Shown here one piece after another: positions 14,130 through 21,596 of a DNA stretch of 29,404 bases. How positions within the stretch are numbered: the first letter of the stretch is position 1; every line of letters starts with the position of its first letter. The translations under genes and the position numbers were made by a program. The notes beneath the pieces are model-generated. The model ran no database searches, was not told the DNA's origin, and worked only from the letters and a program-made list of their open reading frames with translations. The stretch lies in the NCBI GenBank assembly GCA_031264885.1, contig JAISDM010000018.1:1-29404 (forward strand). The letters run 5' to 3'. The stretch is from Peptococcaceae bacterium. Its GTDB lineage: Bacteria > Bacillota > Peptococcia > DRI-13 > UBA5745.

Positions 14130-16793
14130 TTATTTAATGAATCCCTCCGCTATGGTTCTGAGCGTGTTCAAGGCGCCGCCGAACTCAAAATCCTCGATTT
14201 GCTTCACCAGCGTTCCGCTTATCTCCCCCAATGGCGCAAACACCTCCTCTATTTCGGCGACCATGTCCAAGCTGGCCGCGTTCCCGGCGTCCAGCATAGG
14301 CTCCAGCCGCTCGATCAGGCTCATGCCCTTCTGTCTGTCCCATTGCCCCGCGTCTTTGACCTCCGGCTCCGGCCGTCCGGGGCACAGCCGCTCCAGTTCC
14401 GCCGCCACCGCGGACATCTCCGCGTCAATCGCTTCCATCCGCTCGGCGGCGGCGTCCGCGTTCCCATCCATGAGCAATTGTTCCAGGCCGCGGGCCAGCT
14501 GAGACAGGTTTGCCGCGCCAATCAGTCCGGCGGTGCTTTTTAAGGTGTGCGCCAGCCGGTAAGCGGTTTGGACATCCCCCGCCCGCAAAGCTTCGGCGAT
14601 CCGCCGGGGATCGGAAGTGTGGCCGGCCTGAAAATCCGTCATAAGCTGCTGATACAGGTCTTCGTCGCCCGCGGCGTTCATTAAGCCCGCGTGTAAATCA
14701 ATGCGGGCTTTCTCATTCCCGTTCTCACGCTCATTCCCGTCCTCTTTCGCGGCGCCGCGCGGCGGAATCTCCCGCTCCGCCGGCCCGGAGACATTCGAAA
14801 TCTTACCGGGGGGCAGCCACTTCAGCAGCATCTGGCCCAGCGATTCCGGATTGATGGGTTTGGCGATAAAGTCGTTCATACCCGCTTCCAGGAATGTTTC
14901 CCTCGCGCCCGTTACGGCGTTGGCCGTCAAAGCGACGATGGGCAGATCCCGGTATTTTTCGCCGTCCATCGAGCGAATGAAGCGGGTGGCTTCAATACCG
15001 TCCATCTCCGGCATCATATGATCCATAAACACCAGGTCATATGAATTCTCCTTGATCATTTGAATGGCCTCATTGCCGTCCGGCGCGGCGTCCGACTGAA
15101 TGCCGTACCGGGCCAAATAAGCCGCCGCTACCTTGATGTTGATCTGGCTGTCGTCCACCACCAGAACCCGCGCTTCCCCCGCGGTCAGAGATATATGGGA
15201 GAATTCGGATTTCTCGATTTGATTCAAATCCCCTTCCGTCAAAGGAATCAAAACTGTAAAAACGGATCCTTTCCCATATTCGCTTTCCAGTCTGATTTTA
15301 CCTTCCATCAGAGTCAGAAGGTTTTGGGTAATGGAAAGACCCAGCCCCGTGCCTACGATGCTGTGGTTGGCGACCCGGTCCACCTGCTGAAAAGCGCCGA
15401 ATAATTTCCCGAAATTCTCTTTCTTGATCCCGACGCCCGTATCCTCCACCCTGAATAGAATATAATCCAGGCCCGCTTCCGCCGTCCGCTTCACTTGCAG
15501 ATCCACATACCCTTCCCGGGTGTACTTAATGGCGTTGTTAACAATATTAACAATAATCTGACGAATGCGGGCGTCGTCCCCGACAATGAACCGGGGCGCG
15601 TTGGAATCAAAGGAGAAACGGAATTCCAAGCCCTTGGACTCCGCCATGAAACGGCTCATGGAGCAAATGTGCTCAAGCATCTCCAGCAAATCAAAATGCA
15701 CCGGGATCAATTCCATTTTGCCGGCTTCAATTTTGGAAAAATCCAAGATATCATTGATGATCTGCAAGAGCGTCTGGGACATTTTTTTGATATCCTCAAA
15801 AAAACTCTTCTGATCCGGATCCATATTATCGGTACGGATCAAATCGCTCATTCCAATGATGGCGTTCATAGGCGTCCGGATCTCATGGCTCATGGAGGCC
15901 AGGAACTGGCTCTTGGCCTCTGAAGCCACCCGGGCGGCGCGGGTCTGAACCTCCAGCTCGCGATTGCGCTCATCGATCTCCCGCACTTTCTGCTGAGTGG
16001 CCATGATCTCGCGCAGATCCCGGGAATACGTGGCAAGCCCGTAACCGTCCTTCCACGGCACGCGCACCAGCGTGGTCTCCACCGGAAGCGGCTCTCCCTT
16101 CAGTGTGCGGTGCATCCATTCAAACCGCTGATAGCCCGTATCGAACGCCTTCCGCTCCACTTGCGCCGATTTTTCTTTGCTGGGCAGCCCGTCCGGCTGA
16201 AAATCCGGGCTTAAATCATACAAATACTTTACATAATCGGATTTGCCGGCGACTCCAAACATACGAAGGGTTTCCTGGTTGCAATCCAGCATATTGCCCT
16301 CCGCGTCCCAGAATGAACAAGCCAGCGGCGTGGCGTCCAGCATCACACGCGTTCGCTCGTCCGCTTCGGCGTTCCTCAAATCCGTCGCGTCGTAATACAT
16401 AACGATCACGCCGTCGAAACAGTCGTCCGCGTCCAGCAGAGGCGTGGCCTGAACGGTGTACATGCGGTATTCCCCCCGGCCGGAAAAATCGATGCTGATA
16501 TTGTTCACCATTGCTTTAAGCTCTCTCTTGAGCTTTTCGAACCTTATGCCGGCGTTCTCAACGAATGTCTCATCCCCGATCATCCTGTAAAAATCCCTGT
16601 AAGAACGCCTTCGGATATGTTCAAAACTCTGGATCCCCGTCTTCTCCAAGACCGCTTCCGTACAGTAATCGATCCGCCCCTCCCGGTCCAGGAGCAGTAT
16701 AATCTCCGGAATGTTCTCAAGCACCAGAGTCATGTATTTCTCTTTGTTCAGCAATTCCGTGATTCTGGCGGAATCCAGCTGTTCCTTTTCCAT
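14130..16793 (-). CDS. Soluble hybrid histidine kinase (PAS-PAS-HisKA-HATPase-REC-HPt)
   Basis: Multi-step phosphorelay sensor. From ATG 16793 it has 887 residues and no membrane segment, so it senses something in the cytoplasm. PAS regions span about 20-140 and 145-265. A coiled-coil leads to HisKA with the phospho-His 303 in ASMSHEIRTPMNAIIG. The ATPase domain has NIVNNAIKYT, DTGVGI and GTGLGLSI. The receiver has Asp 591 in LVFMDHMMPEMDG, and the HPt domain has His 749 in AYRLAHTLKSTAG. A C-terminal region common in such hybrids follows. The upstream ATG at 16829 lies just before the ribosome site AAAGGAG and inside promoter DNA, so it was rejected. The REC-GGDEF protein of the same cluster is the obvious phosphate acceptor. 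Confidence 0.95.
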   Translation of the reverse strand: MEKEQLDSARITELLNKEKYMTLVLENIPEIILLLDREGRIDYCTEAVLEKTGIQSFEHIRRRSYRDFYRMIGDETFVENAGIRFEKLKRELKAMVNNISIDFSGRGEYRMYTVQATPLLDADDCFDGVIVMYYDATDLRNAEADERTRVMLDATPLACSFWDAEGNMLDCNQETLRMFGVAGKSDYVKYLYDLSPDFQPDGLPSKEKSAQVERKAFDTGYQRFEWMHRTLKGEPLPVETTLVRVPWKDGYGLATYSRDLREIMATQQKVREIDERNRELEVQTRAARVASEAKSQFLASMSHEIRTPMNAIIGMSDLIRTDNMDPDQKSFFEDIKKMSQTLLQIINDILDFSKIEAGKMELIPVHFDLLEMLEHICSMSRFMAESKGLEFRFSFDSNAPRFIVGDDARIRQIIVNIVNNAIKYTREGYVDLQVKRTAEAGLDYILFRVEDTGVGIKKENFGKLFGAFQQVDRVANHSIVGTGLGLSITQNLLTLMEGKIRLESEYGKGSVFTVLIPLTEGDLNQIEKSEFSHISLTAGEARVLVVDDSQINIKVAAAYLARYGIQSDAAPDGNEAIQMIKENSYDLVFMDHMMPEMDGIEATRFIRSMDGEKYRDLPIVALTANAVTGARETFLEAGMNDFIAKPINPESLGQMLLKWLPPGKISNVSGPAEREIPPRGAAKEDGNERENGNEKARIDLHAGLMNAAGDEDLYQQLMTDFQAGHTSDPRRIAEALRAGDVQTAYRLAHTLKSTAGLIGAANLSQLARGLEQLLMDGNADAAAERMEAIDAEMSAVAAELERLCPGRPEPEVKDAGQWDRQKGMSLIERLEPMLDAGNAASLDMVAEIEEVFAPLGEISGTLVKQIEDFEFGGALNTLRTIAEGFIK

Positions 16794-16817
16794 CCGCGCC
16801 GCTCCTTTTTTTATTAC

Positions 16818-16846
16818 AGTATACTCCAAAAGGCTGCATAAAACAA
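16818..16846 (-). promoter_or_regulatory. Promoter of the five-gene signalling cluster
   Basis: On the minus strand TTGTTT (16846-16841), 17-bp spacer, TATACT (16823-16818). The ribosome site and ATG of the kinase follow within 25 bases. No comparably good promoter was seen in the gaps further down, which supports one transcript over 10043-16793. Confidence 0.6.
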
Positions 16847-16881
16847 GCGCGGCATGAATAACGGATTTCGTAATTTGGCGC

Positions 16882-16933
16882 AGAAATTCTAAAACGCTCC
16901 GCCTAATCGGTCGTCATCCTCCCCCTCCACCGG
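16882..16933 (-). repeat. Dispersed 52-bp repeat, single copy
   Basis: The first 29 bases (AGAAATTCTAAAACGCTCCG then CCTAATCGG) are identical to 26531-26559, about 9.6 kb away. The remainder, TCGTCATCCTCCCCCTCCAC then CGG, resembles the other element arm at 26408-26430 in reverse. TTCGTAATTTGGCG in front of it (16868-16881) also occurs near 9739. It lies in the gap between the kinase promoter and the ABC transporter stop. Confidence 0.7.
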
Positions 16934-16988
16934 ACGCCGAGCTAAACTATGAATTGAAGGTGAATGATAAAGGAACCGAACCGGTCTC

Positions 16989-17750
16989 TCACCGTAAATA
17001 AGCCACCGCAAAGCCGCCGGTGACCGGATTAACATAGGGCTCACAATGAACGCCGTATACCTTCTCAATCAAACCCTTTGTCAAGACAGCGGCGGGTTCG
17101 CCGTCCGCGACTACCTGTCCGTGATTGAGTACATAAAGGTAATCGCAATACTCAGCCGCCAATTCCAAGTCGTGGAGCGCGGCAAGCACGCCCACGCCCA
17201 ACGCTTTGACCACGGACAGCATATGGATTTGGAACTTAATGTCCAGATGATTGGTTGGCTCATCCAGTACGAGAAGCTTCGGCTGCTGAGCGATTGCCCG
17301 CGCCAGAATCACTCGCTGCCGCTCCCCTCCGGACAGGGAGAGAAAACTGCGATGGGCATAATCCAGCAGATCCACCTGACGCAGCGCGCTTTCGGCTATC
17401 TCAAAATCCCGGCTCGAATCCCCTTCCAGCATGGATTTGTGCGGATTACGCCCCATCATGACCATTTCTATCACCGTAAAGTCAAATTCCAGATCATTAA
17501 ACTGCCCCACCACGGCCATGGATGTGGCAATGACCTTGGGGTTTGCCTGTACAACGTCCCGGCCATCCAGCAGGATGTTTCCCTTTTTGGGGGGCAATAC
17601 CTTGTAAACCGCTCGCAGCAGGGTGGATTTTCCGCTCCCGTTGGGTCCAATCAGGCCGACAAAGCTTCCTTGCGTCACCTGGAGCGACACATCCCGGACA
17701 ATCTCTTTGCCGGAAAGGTTGATGAACACATGCTCAACTGTTAACGACAT
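16989..17750 (-). CDS. Iron-siderophore-type ABC transporter ATPase
   Basis: Powers import by the adjacent permease. It has 253 residues with Walker A GPNGSGKST (35-43), signature LSGGE (139-143), Walker B LLVLDEP (159-165) and switch His 193 in ALHD. It belongs to the FecE/FepC/BtuD group. The ATG at 17750 is two bases past the permease stop, and that end carries its ribosome site AAGGAG. A longer frame exists upstream but runs through the permease gene. It is the last gene of the importer operon. Confidence 0.93.
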   Translation of the reverse strand: MSLTVEHVFINLSGKEIVRDVSLQVTQGSFVGLIGPNGSGKSTLLRAVYKVLPPKKGNILLDGRDVVQANPKVIATSMAVVGQFNDLEFDFTVIEMVMMGRNPHKSMLEGDSSRDFEIAESALRQVDLLDYAHRSFLSLSGGERQRVILARAIAQQPKLLVLDEPTNHLDIKFQIHMLSVVKALGVGVLAALHDLELAAEYCDYLYVLNHGQVVADGEPAAVLTKGLIEKVYGVHCEPYVNPVTGGFAVAYLR

Positions 17751-17752
17751 GC

Positions 17753-18850
17753 TTACTCCTTCCCAAAACCGTAGCCACGTTTGACCAGCATATAAATGAA
17801 GACCGGCGCGCCGATCATCGCGGTAATGATGCCGATGGGAACCTCGCTTTTGGGGATCACGATACGGGCAATTACATCCGCCCAAACCAGGAACAGTGAA
17901 CCGACGCCTATGCTGACAGGAATGACTTTTCTGTGATCCGAACCGGTAAATCCCCGTACAATATGTGGAACGATCAGTCCCACAAAGCCGATCATGCCGC
18001 AATATGACACGATGACTCCCGTAACGAGCGCCGATACGATCAGGTAGCCCCTGCGGAAAGAGGACAGTTTAACGCCCAAGGTGACGGCCGCCTCATCGCC
18101 CACCAGCATGGTATTGAGGATGCGGGATTGGGGCAGGGAAAACAGCAGCGCCGCGCTGACGACAATCGCCATCATGGGCAGTTTGTTCCACTTTGCTGAC
18201 GCGAGACTCCCCATGAGCCAGAAGGTCACGCTCTTGATCCCTTCCGAGTTGCTGGCGAAATAGACAATGAAGTTGGAGAAAGCGTTGCACAAAGCATTGA
18301 TGACCATACCGGCCAGCACCAGCTTGACAGAGGTTGCCCGACCGCTTAATTCGGCCAGCGTCAGTACGCCCAGGGAGGCGATCAGCGCTCCCGCGAATGC
18401 TCCGACGGAAACCCCAACCTGAGACAATAGGCTTGATGTTCCAAAGCCGATTAAAATCGCGAAGGTTGCGCCAAGAGACGCGCCGGAGGATACGCCCAGG
18501 ATATAGGGATCGGCCAGCGGGTTTTTCACGGAAGCCTGCATTATCACCCCGCAAACCGCCAGTCCCGCGCCCACCAGCATGGAGGTCAGCACTCGCGGGA
18601 GCCGGATGTCCCACACAATATTCATGAATGTGCCGGAAGTGAGTGCCGCCGGATCACCTACAGTGATTCCCATCAGCTTATGCAGCAGAATCCTGTAGGA
18701 TAAGCTTGCGGGAATCGCAACCTGCCCCACGGAAACCGCGATGATAAGTGACACCATATTCAGCGCCAGCAGCGCCGCCAGTACCGGAATCAGGATTTTA
18801 CCGGCGGACGGGGCGGCTTCGCCTTTCTCTCTCGCAGCGAATACGCGCAT
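17753..18850 (-). CDS. FecCD-family ABC transporter permease
   Basis: Membrane channel of the importer, moving a metal chelate (siderophore, haem or cobamide) inward. From ATG 18850 it has 365 residues, mostly in hydrophobic helices. Family signatures include LPRVLTSMLVGAGLAVCGV, PLADPYILGVSSGASLGA and GFVGLIVPHIVRGFTG, the last being the cytoplasmic loop that contacts the ATPase. AAAGGG lies nine bases before this ATG; ATG 18874 has no ribosome site. It sits between the binding protein and the ATPase genes. Confidence 0.93.
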   Translation of the reverse strand: MRVFAAREKGEAAPSAGKILIPVLAALLALNMVSLIIAVSVGQVAIPASLSYRILLHKLMGITVGDPAALTSGTFMNIVWDIRLPRVLTSMLVGAGLAVCGVIMQASVKNPLADPYILGVSSGASLGATFAILIGFGTSSLLSQVGVSVGAFAGALIASLGVLTLAELSGRATSVKLVLAGMVINALCNAFSNFIVYFASNSEGIKSVTFWLMGSLASAKWNKLPMMAIVVSAALLFSLPQSRILNTMLVGDEAAVTLGVKLSSFRRGYLIVSALVTGVIVSYCGMIGFVGLIVPHIVRGFTGSDHRKVIPVSIGVGSLFLVWADVIARIVIPKSEVPIGIITAMIGAPVFIYMLVKRGYGFGKE

Positions 18851-18942
18851 GATCATAAACCCTTTCTGAAACATGGAGTTGTCTGAGGCCGGCCCGCTGC
18901 CGTCCGGTACAGGAGGTCACGGCTGTTGCGGTTGAAGGAGAT

Positions 18943-20025
18943 TTATTTCATGGAATCGGGGTAAATTTGCTTCGCCAGTTGGGTCAGACCTTCAATTGTG
19001 CAGTAACCGTGGCCCATGATATTATTAAAAGGAACGCGGTAAACCGCCTTGTTCGCGATGGCTGGGATTTCCTGAAGCGCGTCCTGGGCCAGCAGGTTGT
19101 CGATGGCTTCCTGCGGCTCTAACGCGCTGCCATCATATTCAATATAGATGATGATGTCCGGGAAGATAGCGGCCATGGTCTCCAACCCAAGGGAATTGCC
19201 CGCTTGTTCCGTCGCGTTGACATAACCAAGTTTCGCCAGCAGGTCGTTTTGCAGCTTGGCCTTTACGCCGTATTGGCCATAAGTACTCCCGTCAAAGTCA
19301 GTGATCATCAGCGCTTTCTTTTCACCTTCCTGGCTGGGAATCGCCGCGTTGACACGGTCCAATTGTTCCTGCAGCTCGTCGGCAAAGGCGCCTGCCTTCT
19401 CCTGTACGTCAAATATCTGGCCGATGACGCGGATATCGCTGATAATATCCTCCATCGTTGGATCCCCGGTGATGCTGCTGGAAGCCCAGATAAAGGCATT
19501 GATGCCCATATCGCCGTAGGACTGTACGGTTCCGAGACCATATTCACCTTCGTTAAAATCGAAAGCTCTGCCCATGACGATGTCGGGAGACTCACCCAAC
19601 ACCACCTCCATGGGCGGCCATTGCTTTGAAATCTCATTGAGGGCCGCGGCTTCCGCCTGCAAATCCTCCGGGAATTCGCTGATAATGTTGGCCACGCCTA
19701 CCAGCTTGCCGCTCAGACCCAGCTTCAGCATAATTTCAATGTTGCCTTGGGTGGTGGCGACCACACGCTCCGGAGTCTTTTCGAAGACTTGTATGTACAC
19801 GTTGCCATCCGCGTCGTAGTTTTCGACGGTGAGGGGATAGGTGGTTCGCGTTGAATCGGCAGTTTCCGTCTTATCGGCGTCCTGTGAGGCCGGAGAGGCG
19901 GAATCAGTGGTGAACACGGTCTCCGCCGCGCTTGTGGATGGAGAACCTCCGGACGAACAGGCGCCCGTCATCACCGACAGGGAAAGAACCGTACCCATCA
20001 AAATTGCCAATCGTTTTTGTTTCAT
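18943..20025 (-). CDS. Iron-chelate-type ABC transporter substrate-binding lipoprotein
   Basis: Captures the substrate outside the membrane and delivers it to the permease. It has 360 residues, opening with a lipoprotein signal: basic MKQKR, a hydrophobic run and the lipobox TGAC with Cys 23. A Ser/Thr/Asp-rich linker follows, then a cluster-A-type binding fold (TPERVVATTQGNIEIMLKLG, GESPDIVMGRAF) like FhuD, FepB and BtuF. The ligand is not determined by sequence, though an AraC-type regulator gene in front suggests a siderophore. The ATG at 20025 has AAAGGAGC ahead. Its leader carries a palindrome that also occurs before the regulator. Confidence 0.92.
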   Translation of the reverse strand: MKQKRLAILMGTVLSLSVMTGACSSGGSPSTSAAETVFTTDSASPASQDADKTETADSTRTTYPLTVENYDADGNVYIQVFEKTPERVVATTQGNIEIMLKLGLSGKLVGVANIISEFPEDLQAEAAALNEISKQWPPMEVVLGESPDIVMGRAFDFNEGEYGLGTVQSYGDMGINAFIWASSSITGDPTMEDIISDIRVIGQIFDVQEKAGAFADELQEQLDRVNAAIPSQEGEKKALMITDFDGSTYGQYGVKAKLQNDLLAKLGYVNATEQAGNSLGLETMAAIFPDIIIYIEYDGSALEPQEAIDNLLAQDALQEIPAIANKAVYRVPFNNIMGHGYCTIEGLTQLAKQIYPDSMK

Positions 20026-20047
20026 GCTTAGTTAGCTCCTTTATAAT

Positions 20048-20063
20048 GTTATTTTTGGATAAC
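20048..20063. promoter_or_regulatory. Palindrome GTTAT-N6-ATAAC in the importer leader
   Basis: Sixteen bases, GTTATTTTTGGATAAC, lie between the promoter (20082-20110) and the ribosome site of the binding-protein gene, 23 bases from its start codon. The araC-type gene has GTTAGCGAAAACTAAC in the equivalent place. It may be an operator or part of a leader structure. Confidence 0.4.
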
Positions 20064-20081
20064 AGGGTTTTAAACAAGCCC

Positions 20082-20110
20082 ATCATAGCAAAAACCAAAA
20101 CATGAAACAA
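20082..20110 (-). promoter_or_regulatory. Promoter of the ABC importer operon
   Basis: On the minus strand TTGTTT (20110-20105), 17-bp spacer, TATGAT (20087-20082) with TGC in front (extended -10). Its -35 lies 12 bases past the stop of the AraC-type gene, so the importer can be switched separately from the regulator. Confidence 0.6.
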
Positions 20111-20121
20111 TGGATGAATTC

Positions 20122-20967
20122 CTAAAGAGAATGGATTTTTTCCATATTTGTCCGGCATGTCATAAATTCGCTGGGGGAAACGCCGGCGCGCTGCTTAAAC
20201 AGACGGCTGAAATAATAGCTGTCACTATAGCCGACGCTTTCCGCCACCGCCCGAACGCTGTGAACACCGGTCAGCAGCAAATCCTTGGCTCTGCGTATCC
20301 GCAGATCCGTCAGATAGTCAATGGCGGATCTGCCCACCTTTTTACGGAATATAGAACTGAACTGCTTGAGGTTCATTCCGTAATCAGCCGACAATTGCCC
20401 GATTGTAATATCCTCCATGTACCGGTTTTGGATCACGCGAATCGCGTCGTCCACGATTTGCTCCCGGTTATCGGCGTTATTGCGCATAGCTGAACTGACA
20501 ATCGCTTCGATCAGCGCGGCGAGAACCGTTTTGTTTCGCAGTCCGCCTAACTCACATGAAGTTTTCATTCCGTCATGAAGACGCAGCGCCATATCGGCGA
20601 TTTGGGTGTTGACGCCGGTAGAGATCTGAAAATGGGCGCCGTGATATTGCCGCAGCTCGGAAGAAGTCTCATTCGCGATTTTATAGTGGAGTACCATGTA
20701 ACTCCACGGATCGGCGCCGACAGATTTTTTACTGATATTCATGGAGGCTCCGGCATGAAGCACCACGCCCGGTTTCAAATGATAGGATGTTCCATTGAGC
20801 GTATAGCGCGCGCAGCCCGACAACGGAATCAAAAGTCCGCTTCCGGATCTATTGGTATGATCACCGGCCAGATGTCCCGCGGACGGATACTGTTCCCAGT
20901 AAGTATCCATCAGTATCGGTTGGACGGCACTGTAATAGGTGACCAAATCATTGATTGTCACATTCAA
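20122..20967 (-). CDS. AraC-family transcriptional regulator
   Basis: Probably controls the importer operon directly downstream on the same strand. From TTG 20967 it has 281 residues: an N-terminal cupin-type ligand-binding half (IPLSGCARYTLNGTSYHL) and a C-terminal double helix-turn-helix near 188-261, with the family hallmark AESVGYSDSYYFSRLFKQ then GVSPSEF. An apparent earlier TTG at 21054 overlaps the TATAAT of the promoter at 21043-21071, so it cannot be translated from that RNA. GAGGGG lies seven bases before TTG 20967. Regulators of this kind (YbtA, Btr) respond to siderophores; the ligand here is not known. Confidence 0.9.
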   Translation of the reverse strand: MNVTINDLVTYYSAVQPILMDTYWEQYPSAGHLAGDHTNRSGSGLLIPLSGCARYTLNGTSYHLKPGVVLHAGASMNISKKSVGADPWSYMVLHYKIANETSSELRQYHGAHFQISTGVNTQIADMALRLHDGMKTSCELGGLRNKTVLAALIEAIVSSAMRNNADNREQIVDDAIRVIQNRYMEDITIGQLSADYGMNLKQFSSIFRKKVGRSAIDYLTDLRIRRAKDLLLTGVHSVRAVAESVGYSDSYYFSRLFKQRAGVSPSEFMTCRTNMEKIHSL

Positions 20968-20985
20968 CTGAATTCCCCTCTCTTC

Positions 20986-21001
20986 GTTAGCGAAAACTAA
21001 C
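20986..21001. promoter_or_regulatory. Palindrome GTTAG-N6-CTAAC in the araC-type leader
   Basis: GTTAGCGAAAACTAAC lies 19 bases before the TTG start of the regulator gene and downstream of its promoter. It matches the form GTTAN-N6-NTAAC found in the importer leader at 20048-20063. An overlapping smaller palindrome, TTCG-TTAG-CGAA, lies at 20983-20994, and TTCGCTAA recurs at 21080-21087. It is a candidate operator. Confidence 0.4.
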
Positions 21002-21042
21002 CCAAACCCGTTAAAACGCTGTTTGCTATTACTAACTTGAAT

Positions 21043-21071
21043 ATTATATGGCAATCTGAATTTCTTGTCAA
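21043..21071 (-). promoter_or_regulatory. Consensus promoter of the AraC-type regulator
   Basis: On the minus strand TTGACA (21071-21066), 17-bp spacer, TATAAT (21048-21043): both hexamers are perfect. Such strength suggests it is held down by a repressor, possibly at the palindrome at 20986-21001. Confidence 0.75.
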
Positions 21072-21110
21072 GATGTTTGTTCGCTAAAACCTTCGTAGTT
21101 TGGCAAGTCT

Positions 21111-21143
21111 CCCGTCATTCCGGGTCAAGCCCGGAATGACGGG
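21111..21143. repeat. Perfect 14-bp hairpin of the GTCATTCCGG type
   Basis: CCCGTCATTCCGGG (21111-21124), loop TCAAG, CCCGGAATGACGGG (21130-21143). It shares its core with both arms of the compound palindrome at 9850-9923. No T run follows on either strand, so a dispersed repeat is more likely than a terminator. Confidence 0.65.
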
Positions 21144-21197
21144 ATAATATTCCGGCCGGCGCGATTCTTTTGATCGGGAAACCGGCATAAAATATGG

Positions 21198-21243
21198 ATC
21201 AGGGAACCTGAACGGCGTCGGTTCGTTCGGGTTCCCTGATTTT
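21198..21243. other. Long stem-loop upstream of yqfC
   Basis: ATCAGGGAACC-TGAACG pairs with CGTTCG-GGTTCCCTGAT over 17 positions around a 9-base loop, and TTT follows. There is no plus-strand gene before it to terminate, since the araC-type gene runs the other way. It may be a leader element of the yqfC operon, or a terminator for an RNA starting in the intergenic region. Confidence 0.45.
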
Positions 21244-21299
21244 GCGTTGTGCCGGCGGTTGGACGCGCGCCGGGCGGCGGCCCGAATGGGGGGATGAGC

Positions 21300-21596
21300 A
21301 TGGCTGGCGAGCGGAAACAGGGAGTGGGGCGGTTCCTGGATATGTCTCAGGACGCGCTGCTGGATTTGCCTAAGGTGGTTATGACGGGCCGTTTTTGGGC
21401 CGGGATTGAGAATCACCGCGGCATCGTCGAGTACAGCGCGGACAAAATACGGATCGCCGTTAACTCCGGAGAGATCGGTATACATGGGCGGAATTTGACG
21501 ATCGAACGGTTTAACCGGGATGAAATCGCCATAGAGGGATTGATTTTTTCAGTGGATTTTGGCGTGCCTTATTTGGAGGAGGAAGTTTCCCAATGA
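21300..21596 (+). CDS. yqfC: YqfC-type sporulation protein
   Basis: Small protein of about 98 residues of the YabP/YqfC family; in Bacillus it is made in the mother cell under SigE and is always next to yqfD. The fold is a repeated beta pattern with GIVEYSADKIRIAVNSGEI and IHGRNLTIERFNRDEIAIEG, ending in FSVDFGVPYLEEEVSQ. GGGGGG lies six bases before ATG 21300; ATG 21294 is possible and adds two residues. The last four bases overlap the yqfD start. Its presence is the best evidence for spore formation in this window. Confidence 0.9.
   Translation: MAGERKQGVGRFLDMSQDALLDLPKVVMTGRFWAGIENHRGIVEYSADKIRIAVNSGEIGIHGRNLTIERFNRDEIAIEGLIFSVDFGVPYLEEEVSQ

Noticed and set aside
16794..16829. Histidine kinase start at ATG 16829
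   Set aside because: It overlaps the -10 hexamer (16818-16823), and the ribosome site AAAGGAG lies downstream of it, before ATG 16793.
20968..21054. Longer AraC-type protein starting at TTG 21054
   Set aside because: That codon overlaps the perfect -10 hexamer of the gene's own promoter. GAGGGG and TTG 20967 are well spaced.
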